Assembly (NCBI GenBank): GCA_963770535.1
Contig: CAVYPZ010000003.1
Location: forward strand, 682,001 to 746,000
DNA from: RYN-230 sp963770535
GTDB lineage: Bacteria > Actinomycetota > Actinomycetes > Streptosporangiales > Streptosporangiaceae
DNA length: 64,000 nt
Direction: 5' to 3'
A model generated the notes under the pieces. The model was not told where the DNA came from and searched no databases. It saw only the letters and a program-made list of their open reading frames with translations. Of this stretch, positions 42,811 to 52,374 are shown piece after piece; the stretch's first letter is position 1; the number at the start of each line of letters is the position of its first letter. The position numbers and the translations under genes are program-made.

Positions 42811-44184
42811 CTACTGGTCGGGGATCCAGCTTCCGTGGAAGCCGAGCGGGATGCGGGCCGGGAGGTGGATCCGGGCGACTGGCTCGCCGCGGAAGTCCTG
42901 GGCGGCGAGGATGGTCAGGTCGGCGGCGCCCCGGTCGGGGTTGTGCACGAAGGCCATGACGTAGCCGTCGTCCTCGGGGGCTGAGGGTGAGGCCGGCACG
43001 AAGACCGCTTCCCCGGCGGTGGCTTCCGGCCCGAATTCGTGGGCCTCGGTGGTGCCGCGGGCCAGATCGTGCTTGAGCAGCGCGTTGGCGAAGGCCCGGT
43101 CGGCGAAGTCTCCCTCCAGCGAGATCGTGGCCCGGCTGACGTCGCCGATGACGGCGCTGTACCCGTAGCGGTGCGGCCGGGAGACGACGCGCTCGTCGAC
43201 GCGCGGGAATTCCTGGAGCCGGTCGTCGAGCCGGTGGTGCCGGACCTTTCCGGCCGCCGGGTCGAGGATCCACCGGTCGAGGGAGAGCGGGCCGCGGCCG
43301 CTGAGCCGGGAGACGTCGTAGGCCCCCGCGTACTGGACGACGTCCACGATGACCTGGCCGTTCTCGTCGTCGTAGGCGTTGAGGGCGTGGAACACCCAGC
43401 AGGGGTCGACCTCGAGCCACCGCACTTCGGCGGTGCGGCCGTCGCGGGGCAGCAGGCCCACGCGGGGCTGGTGGGCGGGGTTCCAGGTGTAGGGCAGCTG
43501 GACCCCGGCCGACGCCGCCTCCATGCTGAAGGTCACGGGCAGGTCGAACAGGACGACGTAGTTCCCGGTCAGGGCGAAGTCGTGCATCATCGGCCCGTCC
43601 GGGATGGGGATGCTGAGAGTCCTGGTCACTTCACCGGCCGGGCCGATGACGATGTGCTGGACGTGGTCCCAGGCCCAGTAGTAGGCAATGGCGTGCAATT
43701 CCCCGGTGCGGGGGTCGAGTTTGGTGTGGGCGGCGAATCCGCCGGGCAGGGTACCGCCGAAATCGGTGGGGCCGACGGTGCCCAGTTCGCTGGTGAGCTC
43801 GTACGGGAGGGCGCCAGCCTCGACGGTGGCCAGGGTCCGTCCGGCGTGGCCGATGATGTGGGTGTTGGCGGGGAAATCGTCGCCGTCATGGATCGGGCCA
43901 CCGGGCCATGGCTCGCCAAGGGTTCCGGCGACGGTGCGGGAGCGGACCCAGCGGTTGCGGTACCACTCGGCCCGGCCGTCGCGGAGCCGGACCCCGTGAA
44001 CCATCCCCGCGCCGGCGAACCAGTGGTAGCCAGGGTCGTCGAGCCCCATGGGGTTCGGGCCGTTGCGCAGGTAGCGGCCGTTGAGCCCGGCAGGTATCCG
44101 GCCGGTTACCGGCAGGTCAAACGCTGTGATCTCGTCAGTGGCCGGGGCGAAGGGCCCCAGCAGGAACCTGCTGGTCGCAAGCAT
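42811..44184 (-). CDS. carotenoid cleavage oxygenase (RPE65 family)
   Basis: 457-aa non-heme Fe(II) dioxygenase of the carotenoid oxygenase family, a seven-bladed propeller. The four iron-binding His are visible in AAHTKLDP, MMHDFALT, VFHALNAY and GFHGSWIPD, in the normal order. The N-terminus PAGLNGRYLRNGPNPMGLDD matches the family. It cleaves a C=C bond of a carotenoid, apocarotenoid or stilbene-type compound. No carotenoid synthesis gene is adjacent, so the substrate is unknown. It lies 20 nt from the LAL regulator stop, convergently. Confidence 0.93.
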   Translation of the reverse strand: MLATSRFLLGPFAPATDEITAFDLPVTGRIPAGLNGRYLRNGPNPMGLDDPGYHWFAGAGMVHGVRLRDGRAEWYRNRWVRSRTVAGTLGEPWPGGPIHDGDDFPANTHIIGHAGRTLATVEAGALPYELTSELGTVGPTDFGGTLPGGFAAHTKLDPRTGELHAIAYYWAWDHVQHIVIGPAGEVTRTLSIPIPDGPMMHDFALTGNYVVLFDLPVTFSMEAASAGVQLPYTWNPAHQPRVGLLPRDGRTAEVRWLEVDPCWVFHALNAYDDENGQVIVDVVQYAGAYDVSRLSGRGPLSLDRWILDPAAGKVRHHRLDDRLQEFPRVDERVVSRPHRYGYSAVIGDVSRATISLEGDFADRAFANALLKHDLARGTTEAHEFGPEATAGEAVFVPASPSAPEDDGYVMAFVHNPDRGAADLTILAAQDFRGEPVARIHLPARIPLGFHGSWIPDQ

Positions 44185-44247
44185 GGTCGTTGATCCTTTC
44201 GGGTGAGGGTTGAAAAGTGGCTGGAGGCGCGACCACGCTGGGCCCGG

Positions 44248-44475
44248 TTACCTGCGCGCGCCCGCGAGCACCCGGCTACCGCTCCCATGCTCGGGCCCGG
44301 CGACGCCACCGGCCTGCGGCGCGGGCGGCCCGGCAGCCTGAGCGTGGCCAGGAGTGCCTGGGACGCGAGGTTCGGGACCGATGTCCGGGTGCTTCAGTAC
44401 CAGCCAGAGCGGGACTCCCGTCCAGATAGCGAAGATCATCGCGGCCAGGGGAATGTTCATCCAGAACCAGTGCAT
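44248..44475 (-). CDS. small single-pass membrane protein
   Basis: 75-aa protein with an N-terminal hydrophobic helix (MHWFWMNIPLAAMIFAIWTG) and a Pro/Gly/Ala-rich tail. The ATG at 44475 has AAGGAG 8 nt upstream. Short actinobacterial proteins with an IPLAAxIFA helix are common, but no function is known to me. It is 63 nt upstream of the carotenoid oxygenase gene on the same strand and could be co-transcribed. Confidence 0.6.
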   Translation of the reverse strand: MHWFWMNIPLAAMIFAIWTGVPLWLVLKHPDIGPEPRVPGTPGHAQAAGPPAPQAGGVAGPEHGSGSRVLAGARR

Positions 44476-44727
44476 TTCGCTGCTCCTTCAGGCAGGGCTG
44501 CATGTCCAGGTCAGTCAGTGAGGCCCTCGGCCGTCGGCCGGCCATGAAGGGCTTCCCGGTTCGGGAAGCCGCCCGTGGTAACCGGTGAGGCGCTGACAAC
44601 GCCAGCCTCGTCCGGCGCCGGTGCTGCCGCGTCCGTGGAATGCCTAGTCGCACCCGATGCCTGCACTAGGGTCGCGACATCGCCTGGGCATTCGGGGTCA
44701 TCCCTGGATCGTGCCGCCTTTACGGCG

Positions 44728-45213
44728 TCACCGGCAGAACGCTCGCAGCCTCAGGCCTCGATACGTGCCCGAGCCTGGCACGATGGGCGTCACCGGGGTC
44801 GCGGTCACGTAGTCCGAGCAGGTTCGCGGGTAGATCGGCTCCTGGCGGGCGATCGCGACGAACTTCTTGTCCAGCCCGGTGATGGTGAGCTTGAACGATC
44901 CGTGGGTCAGCTTCAGCTCTATGTCATGGGCGTGCGACGGGTCTACCTTCCCGTTCGGGAAGACCGTCACGGCCGGGCCGTAGTCGCCGATCGCCCCGGA
45001 CACGATGGCCCGGAAGTCAGGCCCGTCGCTGTTGATGCTGTACAGCATGAGGTGCGCGTGGCCGTTCGCGCTGGCCGGGGCGGCCCCGCCCGCGTCGGTG
45101 GGGCTCGCGCTCGCCGCACCGGCGCTGGCCGCGGACGAGTCGCAGGCCGTCACGGCGAGCGCGCCAGCGAGCATGGTGGCACTGAGGGACGCGGCGGGAT
45201 GGTTTCTGAGCAC
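44728..45213 (-). CDS. predicted lipoprotein, hypothetical
   Basis: 161-aa protein with a type II signal (VLRNHPAASLSATMLAGALA then VTAC) so that the Cys of LAVTAC would be lipidated. An Ala/Ser-rich linker follows, then a compact domain with HAHLMLYSINSDGPDFRAIV, GDYGPAVTVFPNGKVDP, HDIELKLTHGSFKLTITGLD and a C-terminal Cys pair (RTCSDY, RAFCR). The GTG at 45213 follows GAGGAGA. It would be anchored outside the membrane. The family is not recognised. Confidence 0.72.
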   Translation of the reverse strand: MLRNHPAASLSATMLAGALAVTACDSSAASAGAASASPTDAGGAAPASANGHAHLMLYSINSDGPDFRAIVSGAIGDYGPAVTVFPNGKVDPSHAHDIELKLTHGSFKLTITGLDKKFVAIARQEPIYPRTCSDYVTATPVTPIVPGSGTYRGLRLRAFCR

Positions 45214-45527
45214 GGAGGTCTCCTCACGGCGGCGGGGCGCTCGGCGGTAGCAGCCAGCCCCCCACCTGAGATGCCGGTTTTTACCCAGACGGGCCGGCGG
45301 GGTGGCGGCTGGCGGCTGGCCTAATGCGGACCGCCGGGCATGAGCGGCTGGCAAACGCACTGGCGGCGCGGGTAGCTGGGCGCAGATTATCCGTTCTGGC
45401 GCGCTTTCCTTTTACCGTCGGAAAGGGTGTGCTGATGTCGTCTGCGGCACTGCGGTTCAGCCCCCTTGCACCGGATGCCTGGGAGTTAGCGAGGCAGCAT
45501 GTTGATACCTGACCCGGGGAGGTCGTC

Positions 45528-46436
45528 GTGAAGGTGCTCGTCGTGGGGGCGGGCGTGATCGGAACCGTCTACGGTGCGCACCTCGCGGCAGCGGGGAACA
45601 CGGTCTCGGTGCTGAGCCACGGGCCGAGGACCGGGGAAGTAGCTGCCGGGGGCCTTTCCGCCCGGGATGTCCTCCGCGGTAGGCGGACCCGCGCGGAAAC
45701 CACCGTGGTACCGGACGCCAGCGGGGACTACGACATCGTCCTGGTCGCGGTCCGGAGTGATCAGCTGGCCTCAGCATGCGCCGGGCTTGCCGGCCTGGAC
45801 GGGAATCCTGCCATCGTCTTCTTCGGCAACAACCCGGGGGGCCGGCCGGCCATCACCGGCGACTTGCCGGGCGATGTCTTCCTCGGGTTCCCCGGCGTCG
45901 GCGGCGTCCTGAGCGGCGGGACCGCCGACTATGTCCGCATACGGCAACAGCCGACGGCGCTGCAGGAGGCATCTGATCCCCGGCTGGCAGCACTCGAAGC
46001 GGCCTTGTCGGACTGCGGGTTCGCTGTCCAGCGGGTAGCCGACATGAACGGATGGCTCGTTTACCATGCTGCGTTCGTTGCCTGCATCGCAGCGGCCCTT
46101 TTCCGGTGCGGAACAGACCCCGTCCGTCTCGCCGGGGACCGCGCGACCCTGGTGCTCATGTGCCGGGCCATCACCGAGGCATTCACCGCCCTGCGCACCA
46201 GCGGCACGGCCGGGCTGCCGCGCAACCTCGCTGTCCTGCACAGCCCATTGCTCAGGCCAGTCGCAGTCCGCTACTGGGCACGGACCATGCGCTCGCCGGT
46301 GGGCGAGCTTTGCTTTGCCGCGCACACGCGGCACGCCGCCGGCGAGATGCGGGCCCTGGGCCACGACGTGGCAACCCGGATCACGAACTCACCCGCCCTG
46401 GCAGAGCTGCTCCGTCCTTCGAAGCGCCACCCGTGA
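45528..46436 (+). CDS. 2-dehydropantoate-2-reductase-like (ApbA/PanE) protein
   Basis: 302-aa NADP-binding protein of the ketopantoate reductase family. It has the N-terminal Rossmann motif VVGAGVIGTVYGAHLA. The catalytic region expected to read WLKxH/WxKLxxN reads WLVYHAAF here, so the catalytic Lys appears replaced by Val. It may be a non-canonical or altered-function member rather than a true PanE. GTG at 45528 follows GGGGAGG. It has no clear operon partner. Confidence 0.85.
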   Translation: MKVLVVGAGVIGTVYGAHLAAAGNTVSVLSHGPRTGEVAAGGLSARDVLRGRRTRAETTVVPDASGDYDIVLVAVRSDQLASACAGLAGLDGNPAIVFFGNNPGGRPAITGDLPGDVFLGFPGVGGVLSGGTADYVRIRQQPTALQEASDPRLAALEAALSDCGFAVQRVADMNGWLVYHAAFVACIAAALFRCGTDPVRLAGDRATLVLMCRAITEAFTALRTSGTAGLPRNLAVLHSPLLRPVAVRYWARTMRSPVGELCFAAHTRHAAGEMRALGHDVATRITNSPALAELLRPSKRHP

Positions 46437-46620
46437 CCCGCACGGTTGTGCTGGAGGCTGCGTCCGGGCCTTTTCTCCAGTGACCGGGCCCCATCTCCAG
46501 CCGATCCAAATCTGGCCGTCTGGCTGCATGCTGCGCTGGTATTGGATGATTTGGTGCCCGGACGGTCAGACTGGGCATACCTGTATTCGCCTGTAGTCGC
46601 GGTGCGGGAGGGGGAACGGC

Positions 46621-48918
46621 ATGAGCTCGCCTGTTCATTCCAGCCAGGTGGTAAACGGCGCGGATCTCGAGCGCCTGGTCAGTGGCCTGCACCACGATCC
46701 GCATAGCCTGCTAGGCGCTCACCCGGCGCTTGATGGTGAGGGCCGTGACTGCGTGGTGATCCGCGGGTGGCGTCCTGACGCGGTCGGCATGGTCCTCCTC
46801 GCCGGTGAGCGACGGATCGAAATGGGATGCGTGCATCCCGCAGGGCTGTTCGCCGGGGTAGTGGAGGGGCCGGAGACCCCGGATTACCGGCTGGAGGTGA
46901 CTTACCCAGATGGTGTCGTGGTCGTGGTCGATGATCCCTACCGGTATTGGCCGACGCTCGGGCAGCTTGACCTGCACCTGCTGGCCGAGGGCCGGCATGA
47001 GGGATTGTGGCGGCATCTGGGGGCGCAGGTGCGAGTGCATCAGGGCACGCCTGGCACGTCGTTCGCGGTGTGGGCGCCTGGCGCCCGTGCGCTGCGGGTG
47101 GTTGGTGACTTCAACGGCTGGGACGGCCGCCTGCACCCGATGAGAGTGCTGGGCAGCTCCGGGGTCTGGGAGATCTTCCTGCCCGGGGCCGGCCCCGGCG
47201 CGCACTACAAGTTCGAGGTGGTGGGCCAGGACGGGAAGCTAAGCCTGCGCGCGGATCCGTTCGCCTTCGCCACCGAGGTGCCGCCGGCGACGGCCAGTAT
47301 TGTCACGCGGAGCAGCTACGAATGGCACGACGCAGCATGGTTCGTCGGCATGGAAACCACCGACCTGCTGCATGCTCCGGTGTCGGTCTACGAGTGCCAT
47401 CTGGGCTCGTGGCGGCTGACCCAGGACGCCGATGGCAGGTGGCGGGCCCTCACCTACCGCGAGGCGGCTGAGGTCCTGCCCGGGTACCTCAGCGACCTCG
47501 GTTTCACCCATGTTGAGTTCCTCCCGATCGCGGAGCACCCGTTCTCCGGTTCCTGGGGTTATCAGGTGACCGGGTTCTACGCGCCGACGTCACGGCACGG
47601 GACCCCCGACGACTTCCGCTATCTGGTCGACCGCTTGCACCAGGCAGGCATCGGGGTTCTCGTCGACTGGGTCGCCGGGCATTTCCCCAAGGACGACTGG
47701 GCACTGGCGCGCTTCGACGGCACGGCACTGTACGAGCACGACGACCCCCGCCTCGGCGAGCATCCCGACTGGGGCACGCTGGTGTTCAACTACGGGCGGC
47801 ACGAGGTCCGGAACTTCCTGCTCGCGAACGCGCTGTTCTGGATCGAGGAATTCCATATCGATGGCCTGCGGGTGGATGCGGTGGCCTCGATGCTCTACCT
47901 GGATTATTCGCGCAAAGAGGGCGAGTGGGTCACCAACCGTTTCGGCGGCCGGGAAAACCTGGAAGCCATCGCCTTTGTCAAGGAATCCAACGAAGTGGTC
48001 TACCGCCACCACCCCTCGGTCATGATGGTCGCCGAGGAATCCACCTCGTGGCCGGCTGTCTCCCGCCCCACCTACCTAGGCGGGCTCGGTTTCGGTTTCA
48101 AATGGAACATGGGGTGGATGCACGATACTTTGGAGTATTTCGCCAAGGATCCGGTGCACCGCCGCTATCACCATCACGAACTCACGTTCGCGCTGCTGTA
48201 CGCGTTCAGCGAGAACTTCATGCTGCCGCTGAGCCACGACGAAGTCGCACACGGAAAGGGATCGCTGCTCGGTAAGATGCCAGGCAGTCGCTGGCAGCAG
48301 TTCGCGAACCTGCGCGCGCTGCTGACCTGGATGTGGGCCCATCCCGGCCGGCCGCTTTTGTTCATGGGCGGTGAGATCGCCCAGAACGACGAATGGCGGC
48401 ATGACGGCAGTCTCGACTGGCACCTCCTTGACTACCCTGAGCACGCCGGAGTGCAGGCACTCGTCCGCGCCCTCAACACCGTGTACCGCCGCGAGCCCGC
48501 ATTGTGGGAGCAGGATTTCGACTGGCCCGGTTTCCGCTGGATCAACCCCAACGACTCAGATAACAGCGTGCTGTCGTTCCTCCGATTCCCGATCACCCGT
48601 GGGCGCCCGGTCGCCTGCGTCGCGAACCTCACGCCGGTACCCCGCTACGACTACCGTATCGGGCTCCCCCAGCCGGGGCGCTGGGTGGAAATCCTCAACT
48701 CCGACAGCGCGGAGTTCGGCGGCAGCAACGTCCTCGCCGGTACCGTCACCGCCGAGCCCACCGCCTGGAACGACCTCGACTACTCGACCGCGCTTACGCT
48801 GCCGCCCCTTGGCGTCCTGTGGCTCGCCCACGAGCCCGCGACCAGCCTGCCCGCTACCCCTGCCGCCGGAGGACTACGACAGAGCGCCCGGCCACCAGGC
48901 GAGCCTGGCCGCCTTTGA
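46621..48918 (+). CDS. glgB: 1,4-alpha-glucan branching enzyme
   Basis: GH13_9 enzyme of 765 aa introducing alpha-1,6 branches in glycogen. N-terminal CBM48-like region (about residues 130-220, SFAVWAPGARALRVVGDFNG) precedes the barrel. The catalytic Asp is in GLRVDAVASMLYLDYS (about 420), the acid Glu in MMVAEESTSWP, and the transition-state Asp in LSHDEVAHGKGS. The C-terminal all-beta domain follows. GGAGGGGG precedes the ATG. The last 65 bp overlap glgX on the opposite strand. Confidence 0.97.
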   Translation: MSSPVHSSQVVNGADLERLVSGLHHDPHSLLGAHPALDGEGRDCVVIRGWRPDAVGMVLLAGERRIEMGCVHPAGLFAGVVEGPETPDYRLEVTYPDGVVVVVDDPYRYWPTLGQLDLHLLAEGRHEGLWRHLGAQVRVHQGTPGTSFAVWAPGARALRVVGDFNGWDGRLHPMRVLGSSGVWEIFLPGAGPGAHYKFEVVGQDGKLSLRADPFAFATEVPPATASIVTRSSYEWHDAAWFVGMETTDLLHAPVSVYECHLGSWRLTQDADGRWRALTYREAAEVLPGYLSDLGFTHVEFLPIAEHPFSGSWGYQVTGFYAPTSRHGTPDDFRYLVDRLHQAGIGVLVDWVAGHFPKDDWALARFDGTALYEHDDPRLGEHPDWGTLVFNYGRHEVRNFLLANALFWIEEFHIDGLRVDAVASMLYLDYSRKEGEWVTNRFGGRENLEAIAFVKESNEVVYRHHPSVMMVAEESTSWPAVSRPTYLGGLGFGFKWNMGWMHDTLEYFAKDPVHRRYHHHELTFALLYAFSENFMLPLSHDEVAHGKGSLLGKMPGSRWQQFANLRALLTWMWAHPGRPLLFMGGEIAQNDEWRHDGSLDWHLLDYPEHAGVQALVRALNTVYRREPALWEQDFDWPGFRWINPNDSDNSVLSFLRFPITRGRPVACVANLTPVPRYDYRIGLPQPGRWVEILNSDSAEFGGSNVLAGTVTAEPTAWNDLDYSTALTLPPLGVLWLAHEPATSLPATPAAGGLRQSARPPGEPGRL

Positions 48919-50953
48919 GGGTTTTTTTCCGCCGGCCGGGGGCCGAGGTGTCAAGAACCGGCTCCCACCACTGCGCCCATTGCCCGGGCAGCGTCCACCT
49001 GATGGCCTTGTGGTGGGCGTTGAACAGCAGCAGGAAGGAATCGTCAGTTACCCGCTGGCCACGATGATCACGGTCCGCGATAGCCTGGCCGTTGAGGAAG
49101 AGGCCGACTGATAGGGCATGCCAGGCGTCCCAGTCGTCATCGCTCATTTCGGACCCGTCGGGTTTGCACCAGCCAAGCTCGACAGAGCCTCGAACGGCAC
49201 GGCCCTGGACGTAGCGCCGCCGGCGCAGCACGGGATGTTCGCGCCGCAGCGTGATGAGGTCGCGGGTGAAGCCAAGCAGCTCCTCATCGATCTGTCCCCA
49301 GTCTTGCCACGAGATCTCGTTGTCCTGGCAGTAGGCGTTGTTGTTCCCGCCCTGGGTGCGCCCGGACTCGTCTCCGCCCAGCAGCATCGTGGCCCCCTGG
49401 GAGAGCAGCAGGGCCGCCAGGAAGTTGCGTTGTTGCTTGCGTCGCAGCCCGAGGACGGACTGGTCGTCTGTGTCGCCCTCGGTGCCGCAGTTCCACGAGC
49501 GGTTGTGGCTCTCGCCGTCGGCGCCGCCTTCCCCGTTGGCGTCGTTGTGCTTCTCGTTGTAAGAGACCATGTCGCGCAGGGTGAAGCCGTCGTGGGCGGT
49601 GATGAAGTTGACGCTGGCCCCTGGGTGGCGGGTGTCGGCCTGGTAGAGGTCGGAACTACCGGTCAGGCGGCTGGCGAACTCGCCAAGGGTGGCGGGCTGC
49701 CCCCGCCAGAAGTCGCGCACCGTATCGCGGTAACGGCCGTTCCACTCCGACCACAGGGCGGGGAAGTTGCCCACCTGGTAGCCACCTTCGCCGAGGTCCC
49801 ACGGCTCGGCAATGAGCTTGACCTGTGATACGACCGGATCCTGCTGGATCAGGTCGAAGAACGCGGCGAGACGGTCAACTTCGTGGAACTGGCGGGCCAA
49901 GGTGGCGGCGAGGTCAAAACGGAACCCATCGACGTGCATCTGAGTCACCCAGTAGCGCAGCGAGTCCATGATGAGCTGAAGGGTGTGCGGGTGCCGCACG
50001 TTGAGGCTATTCCCCGTCCCTGTCGTGTCGTAGTAGAAGCGCCGGTCGTCGGCAACGAGGCGGTAGTAGGCCGCGTTATCGATTCCTTTCATCGACAGAA
50101 TCGGGCCCAGGTGGCTGCCCTCGGCCGTGTGGTTGTAGACCACGTCGAGGATGACCTCGATGCCTGCCTCGTGCAGGGCCCGGACCATCGCCTTGAACTC
50201 GGCGACCTGCTCGCCCCGCTGGCCTCTGGCGGCGTACTCATTGTGCGGGGCGAGAAACCCGATCGAGTTGTATCCCCAGTAGTTCCGCAGCCCCCGCTCG
50301 ACCAGGTGGGCGTCGTGAACGAACTGGTGGACGGGGAGCAGTTCCACCGCGGTGATGCCAAGCCTGGTGAGGTATTCGATTGCCGCGGGGTGCGCCAGCC
50401 CAGCGTAGGTTCCCCGCTGCGCCTCGGGGATGCCGGGATGCCTGGCGGTGAAGCCCTTGACGTGCAGTTCGTAGATGACCGACTCCTGGAGCGGGACATC
50501 CGGGGGCCGGTCGTTACCCCAGTCGAAGTACGGGTTGTGGACCACTGCCTTCGGCACATGGGCGGCGCTGTCGTCGTCGTTGCGCGAGGTGTCGTCACCG
50601 AAGGTGTACGGGAAGCAGGACTGATCCCAGTCAACCTGGCCTTCGATCGCTTTCGCGTAAGGGTCGAGAAGCAGCTTTGCAGGGTTGCAGCGCTGGCCCT
50701 TGTCCGGTGCCCACGGCCCGCTCACCCGGTAGCCGTAGCGCTGCCCGGGGGTCACGCTGGGCAGGTAGGCATGCCAGCAGAAGGCTTCGACTTCCTCGAG
50801 CAAGACCCGCTGCTCGCGGCCGTCGTTGTCGAAGAGGCAGAGTTCGACTGCCTCTGCGACCTCGGAGAACAGCGAAAAGTTCGTTCCGGCGCCGTCGTAA
50901 GCCGCGCCGAGGGGATAGGGACGACCTGGCCAGGTTTCGATGGCCTCGCTCAT
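48854..50953 (-). CDS. glgX: glycogen debranching enzyme
   Basis: GH13_11 isoamylase-type debranching enzyme of about 699 aa. N-terminal CBM48-type region begins WPGRPYPLGAAYDGAGTNF. The catalytic Asp is in GFRFDLAATLAR and the acid Glu in LIAEPWDLGEGGYQVG; AHDGFTLRDMVSYNEKHN carries the third Asp. The ATG at 50953 (MSEAIET) is preferred to an upstream in-frame ATG at 50998. It removes alpha-1,6 branches during glycogen use, so the convergent glgB/glgX pair covers opposite steps. The stop lies inside glgB. Confidence 0.95.
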   Translation of the reverse strand: MSEAIETWPGRPYPLGAAYDGAGTNFSLFSEVAEAVELCLFDNDGREQRVLLEEVEAFCWHAYLPSVTPGQRYGYRVSGPWAPDKGQRCNPAKLLLDPYAKAIEGQVDWDQSCFPYTFGDDTSRNDDDSAAHVPKAVVHNPYFDWGNDRPPDVPLQESVIYELHVKGFTARHPGIPEAQRGTYAGLAHPAAIEYLTRLGITAVELLPVHQFVHDAHLVERGLRNYWGYNSIGFLAPHNEYAARGQRGEQVAEFKAMVRALHEAGIEVILDVVYNHTAEGSHLGPILSMKGIDNAAYYRLVADDRRFYYDTTGTGNSLNVRHPHTLQLIMDSLRYWVTQMHVDGFRFDLAATLARQFHEVDRLAAFFDLIQQDPVVSQVKLIAEPWDLGEGGYQVGNFPALWSEWNGRYRDTVRDFWRGQPATLGEFASRLTGSSDLYQADTRHPGASVNFITAHDGFTLRDMVSYNEKHNDANGEGGADGESHNRSWNCGTEGDTDDQSVLGLRRKQQRNFLAALLLSQGATMLLGGDESGRTQGGNNNAYCQDNEISWQDWGQIDEELLGFTRDLITLRREHPVLRRRRYVQGRAVRGSVELGWCKPDGSEMSDDDWDAWHALSVGLFLNGQAIADRDHRGQRVTDDSFLLLFNAHHKAIRWTLPGQWAQWWEPVLDTSAPGRRKKTLKGGQARLVAGRSVVVLRRQG

Positions 50954-51335
50954 GGGGGCTACGTCCTGTTCTCCGCCGGCGCCGGGGTGACGCAGCATCG
51001 GGTCATGGCACGTGTGCCTCGGTCAGGATGGCGACGGTGCCGGGTAAGAGGTTCAGGCCGTGCTCCGTCCATTCAATGCGGGATCGCGCGCTGCGAGGCA
51101 GCACGACCGGCTGGCTCGTCAGGAAAGCCCGGCATCCTACCCCGATGTTACTGGCGGCCACGGCCGTCGCGATGACGGGCTGGCGTGGCCGTTGCGGCCT
51201 TGGCCCGCTGGCGTGCTCAGCGGGTGCGGCACCCGCCGATGGCGTGAGCTCCCCGCTGGTGCTTCAATGGTGAGCCGGGCACGCTCAGGCGCCGCGGCCG
51301 GCGGCGCCGTGCCGCGTCATCAGGGGGACGGGAGC
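50954..51335. other. intergenic, no assigned gene
   Basis: About 380 bp between the divergent glgX and LLM genes. The minus strand holds a short frame ending SRIEWTEHGLNLLPGTVA then ILTEAHVP at about 51004. It has the composition of a real C-terminus but no upstream gene body or known domain, so it is left unassigned. Confidence 0.3.
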
Positions 51336-52277
51336 ATGAGGGCGGGCCTGATGCTGGGCACCACCGGGGATCCGGGTGATATCGCCGGTGAGGCCCGGCG
51401 TGCCGAACGGCTCGGCTTTGACCTGGCGGCCGCCGGCGAGCACGTCTTCTTTCACGGCCCGGTGGCCAGCGCATTCGTCACCCTGGCCGCGGCGGCCGCG
51501 GTCACCGAAAAGATCCGGCTGCTCAGCGCCGTGACCCTGTTGCCGGTGTACCCGATGGTGCTGGCGGCCAAGATGGCCGCGACCTTGGACCTGGTGTCGC
51601 ACGGCCGTTTCGAGCTCGGCGTCGGCGTGGGCGGGGAGTACCCGCCGGAATTCGCCGCGAGCGGCGTCCCGGTGGCCGGGCGGGGCGCGCGCGCTGACGA
51701 GGCGCTGGCAGTCCTGGTGCGGCTGCTGTCGGGCGAGAGGGTGACCGCCGAGGGGCAATTCGGGTCGCTGCGGGACCTGCGGCTGGACCCGCCGCCGGCG
51801 CAGCGGCCGCGGCCGCCGCTGTGGGTGGGCGGCCGCAAGATGCCCGCGATGCGGCGGGCGGGCCGGTTCGCCGATGTCTGGATGCCCTACATGGTCAGCC
51901 CGGAGTCTTTCGCGCGCAGCCTGGCCGGGGCCAGGGATTTCGCCCGGCAGGCGGGGCGCCCCGGAACGTCGCTGGCCGGGGCCCTGTTCATCTGGGGCTG
52001 CGTCGACCCCGATCCCGGACGGGCCCGGCGCGAGGCGGTGGAGTCGGTCAGCCGCATCTACGCCCAGGACTTCGATCCGCTGGCCGACCGCTACCTGCTG
52101 CACGGCGACCCGGACATGGTGGCAGCCCGGCTCGCGGAATACCACGCGGCCGGGGCAGGCACGGTGATCTTCTCGGCCGCCTGCCCGCCGGATCGGCACC
52201 CGGCCGTGACCGAACTGTTCGCCGGGGCCGTGCTTCCCCGCCTGAAACGGCACATCAGCCATGGCGTCGCCCCGTAA
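51336..52277 (+). CDS. LLM-class F420-dependent oxidoreductase
   Basis: 313-aa luciferase-like barrel. It starts MRAGLMLGTTGDPGDIAGEA after GGGAC/GGGAG and has FDLAAAGEHVFFH, TLAAAAAVTEKIRLLSAVTL, LDLVSHGRFELGVGVGGEYP (the GVGxG cofactor region) and RPRPPLWVGGRK. These match the F420-dependent subgroup. It likely oxidises or reduces a small organic molecule with F420; the substrate is unknown. It is separate from the LLM protein at 21.7 kb in sequence and context. Confidence 0.9.
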   Translation: MRAGLMLGTTGDPGDIAGEARRAERLGFDLAAAGEHVFFHGPVASAFVTLAAAAAVTEKIRLLSAVTLLPVYPMVLAAKMAATLDLVSHGRFELGVGVGGEYPPEFAASGVPVAGRGARADEALAVLVRLLSGERVTAEGQFGSLRDLRLDPPPAQRPRPPLWVGGRKMPAMRRAGRFADVWMPYMVSPESFARSLAGARDFARQAGRPGTSLAGALFIWGCVDPDPGRARREAVESVSRIYAQDFDPLADRYLLHGDPDMVAARLAEYHAAGAGTVIFSAACPPDRHPAVTELFAGAVLPRLKRHISHGVAP

Positions 52278-52374
52278 CCGTCATCTGCCCGGGCAGCCGC
52301 GGATTGAAGATATCCAGCCGGGGGATACAGGTACGGGCACACGATAAGCCGCGTACGAGTGCCTGGGAGGGCCG

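Noticed and set aside
51060..51335. N-terminal extension of the LLM oxidoreductase
   Set aside because: The family start fits MRAGLMLG at 51336 with a ribosome site; the upstream frame is unrelated in composition.
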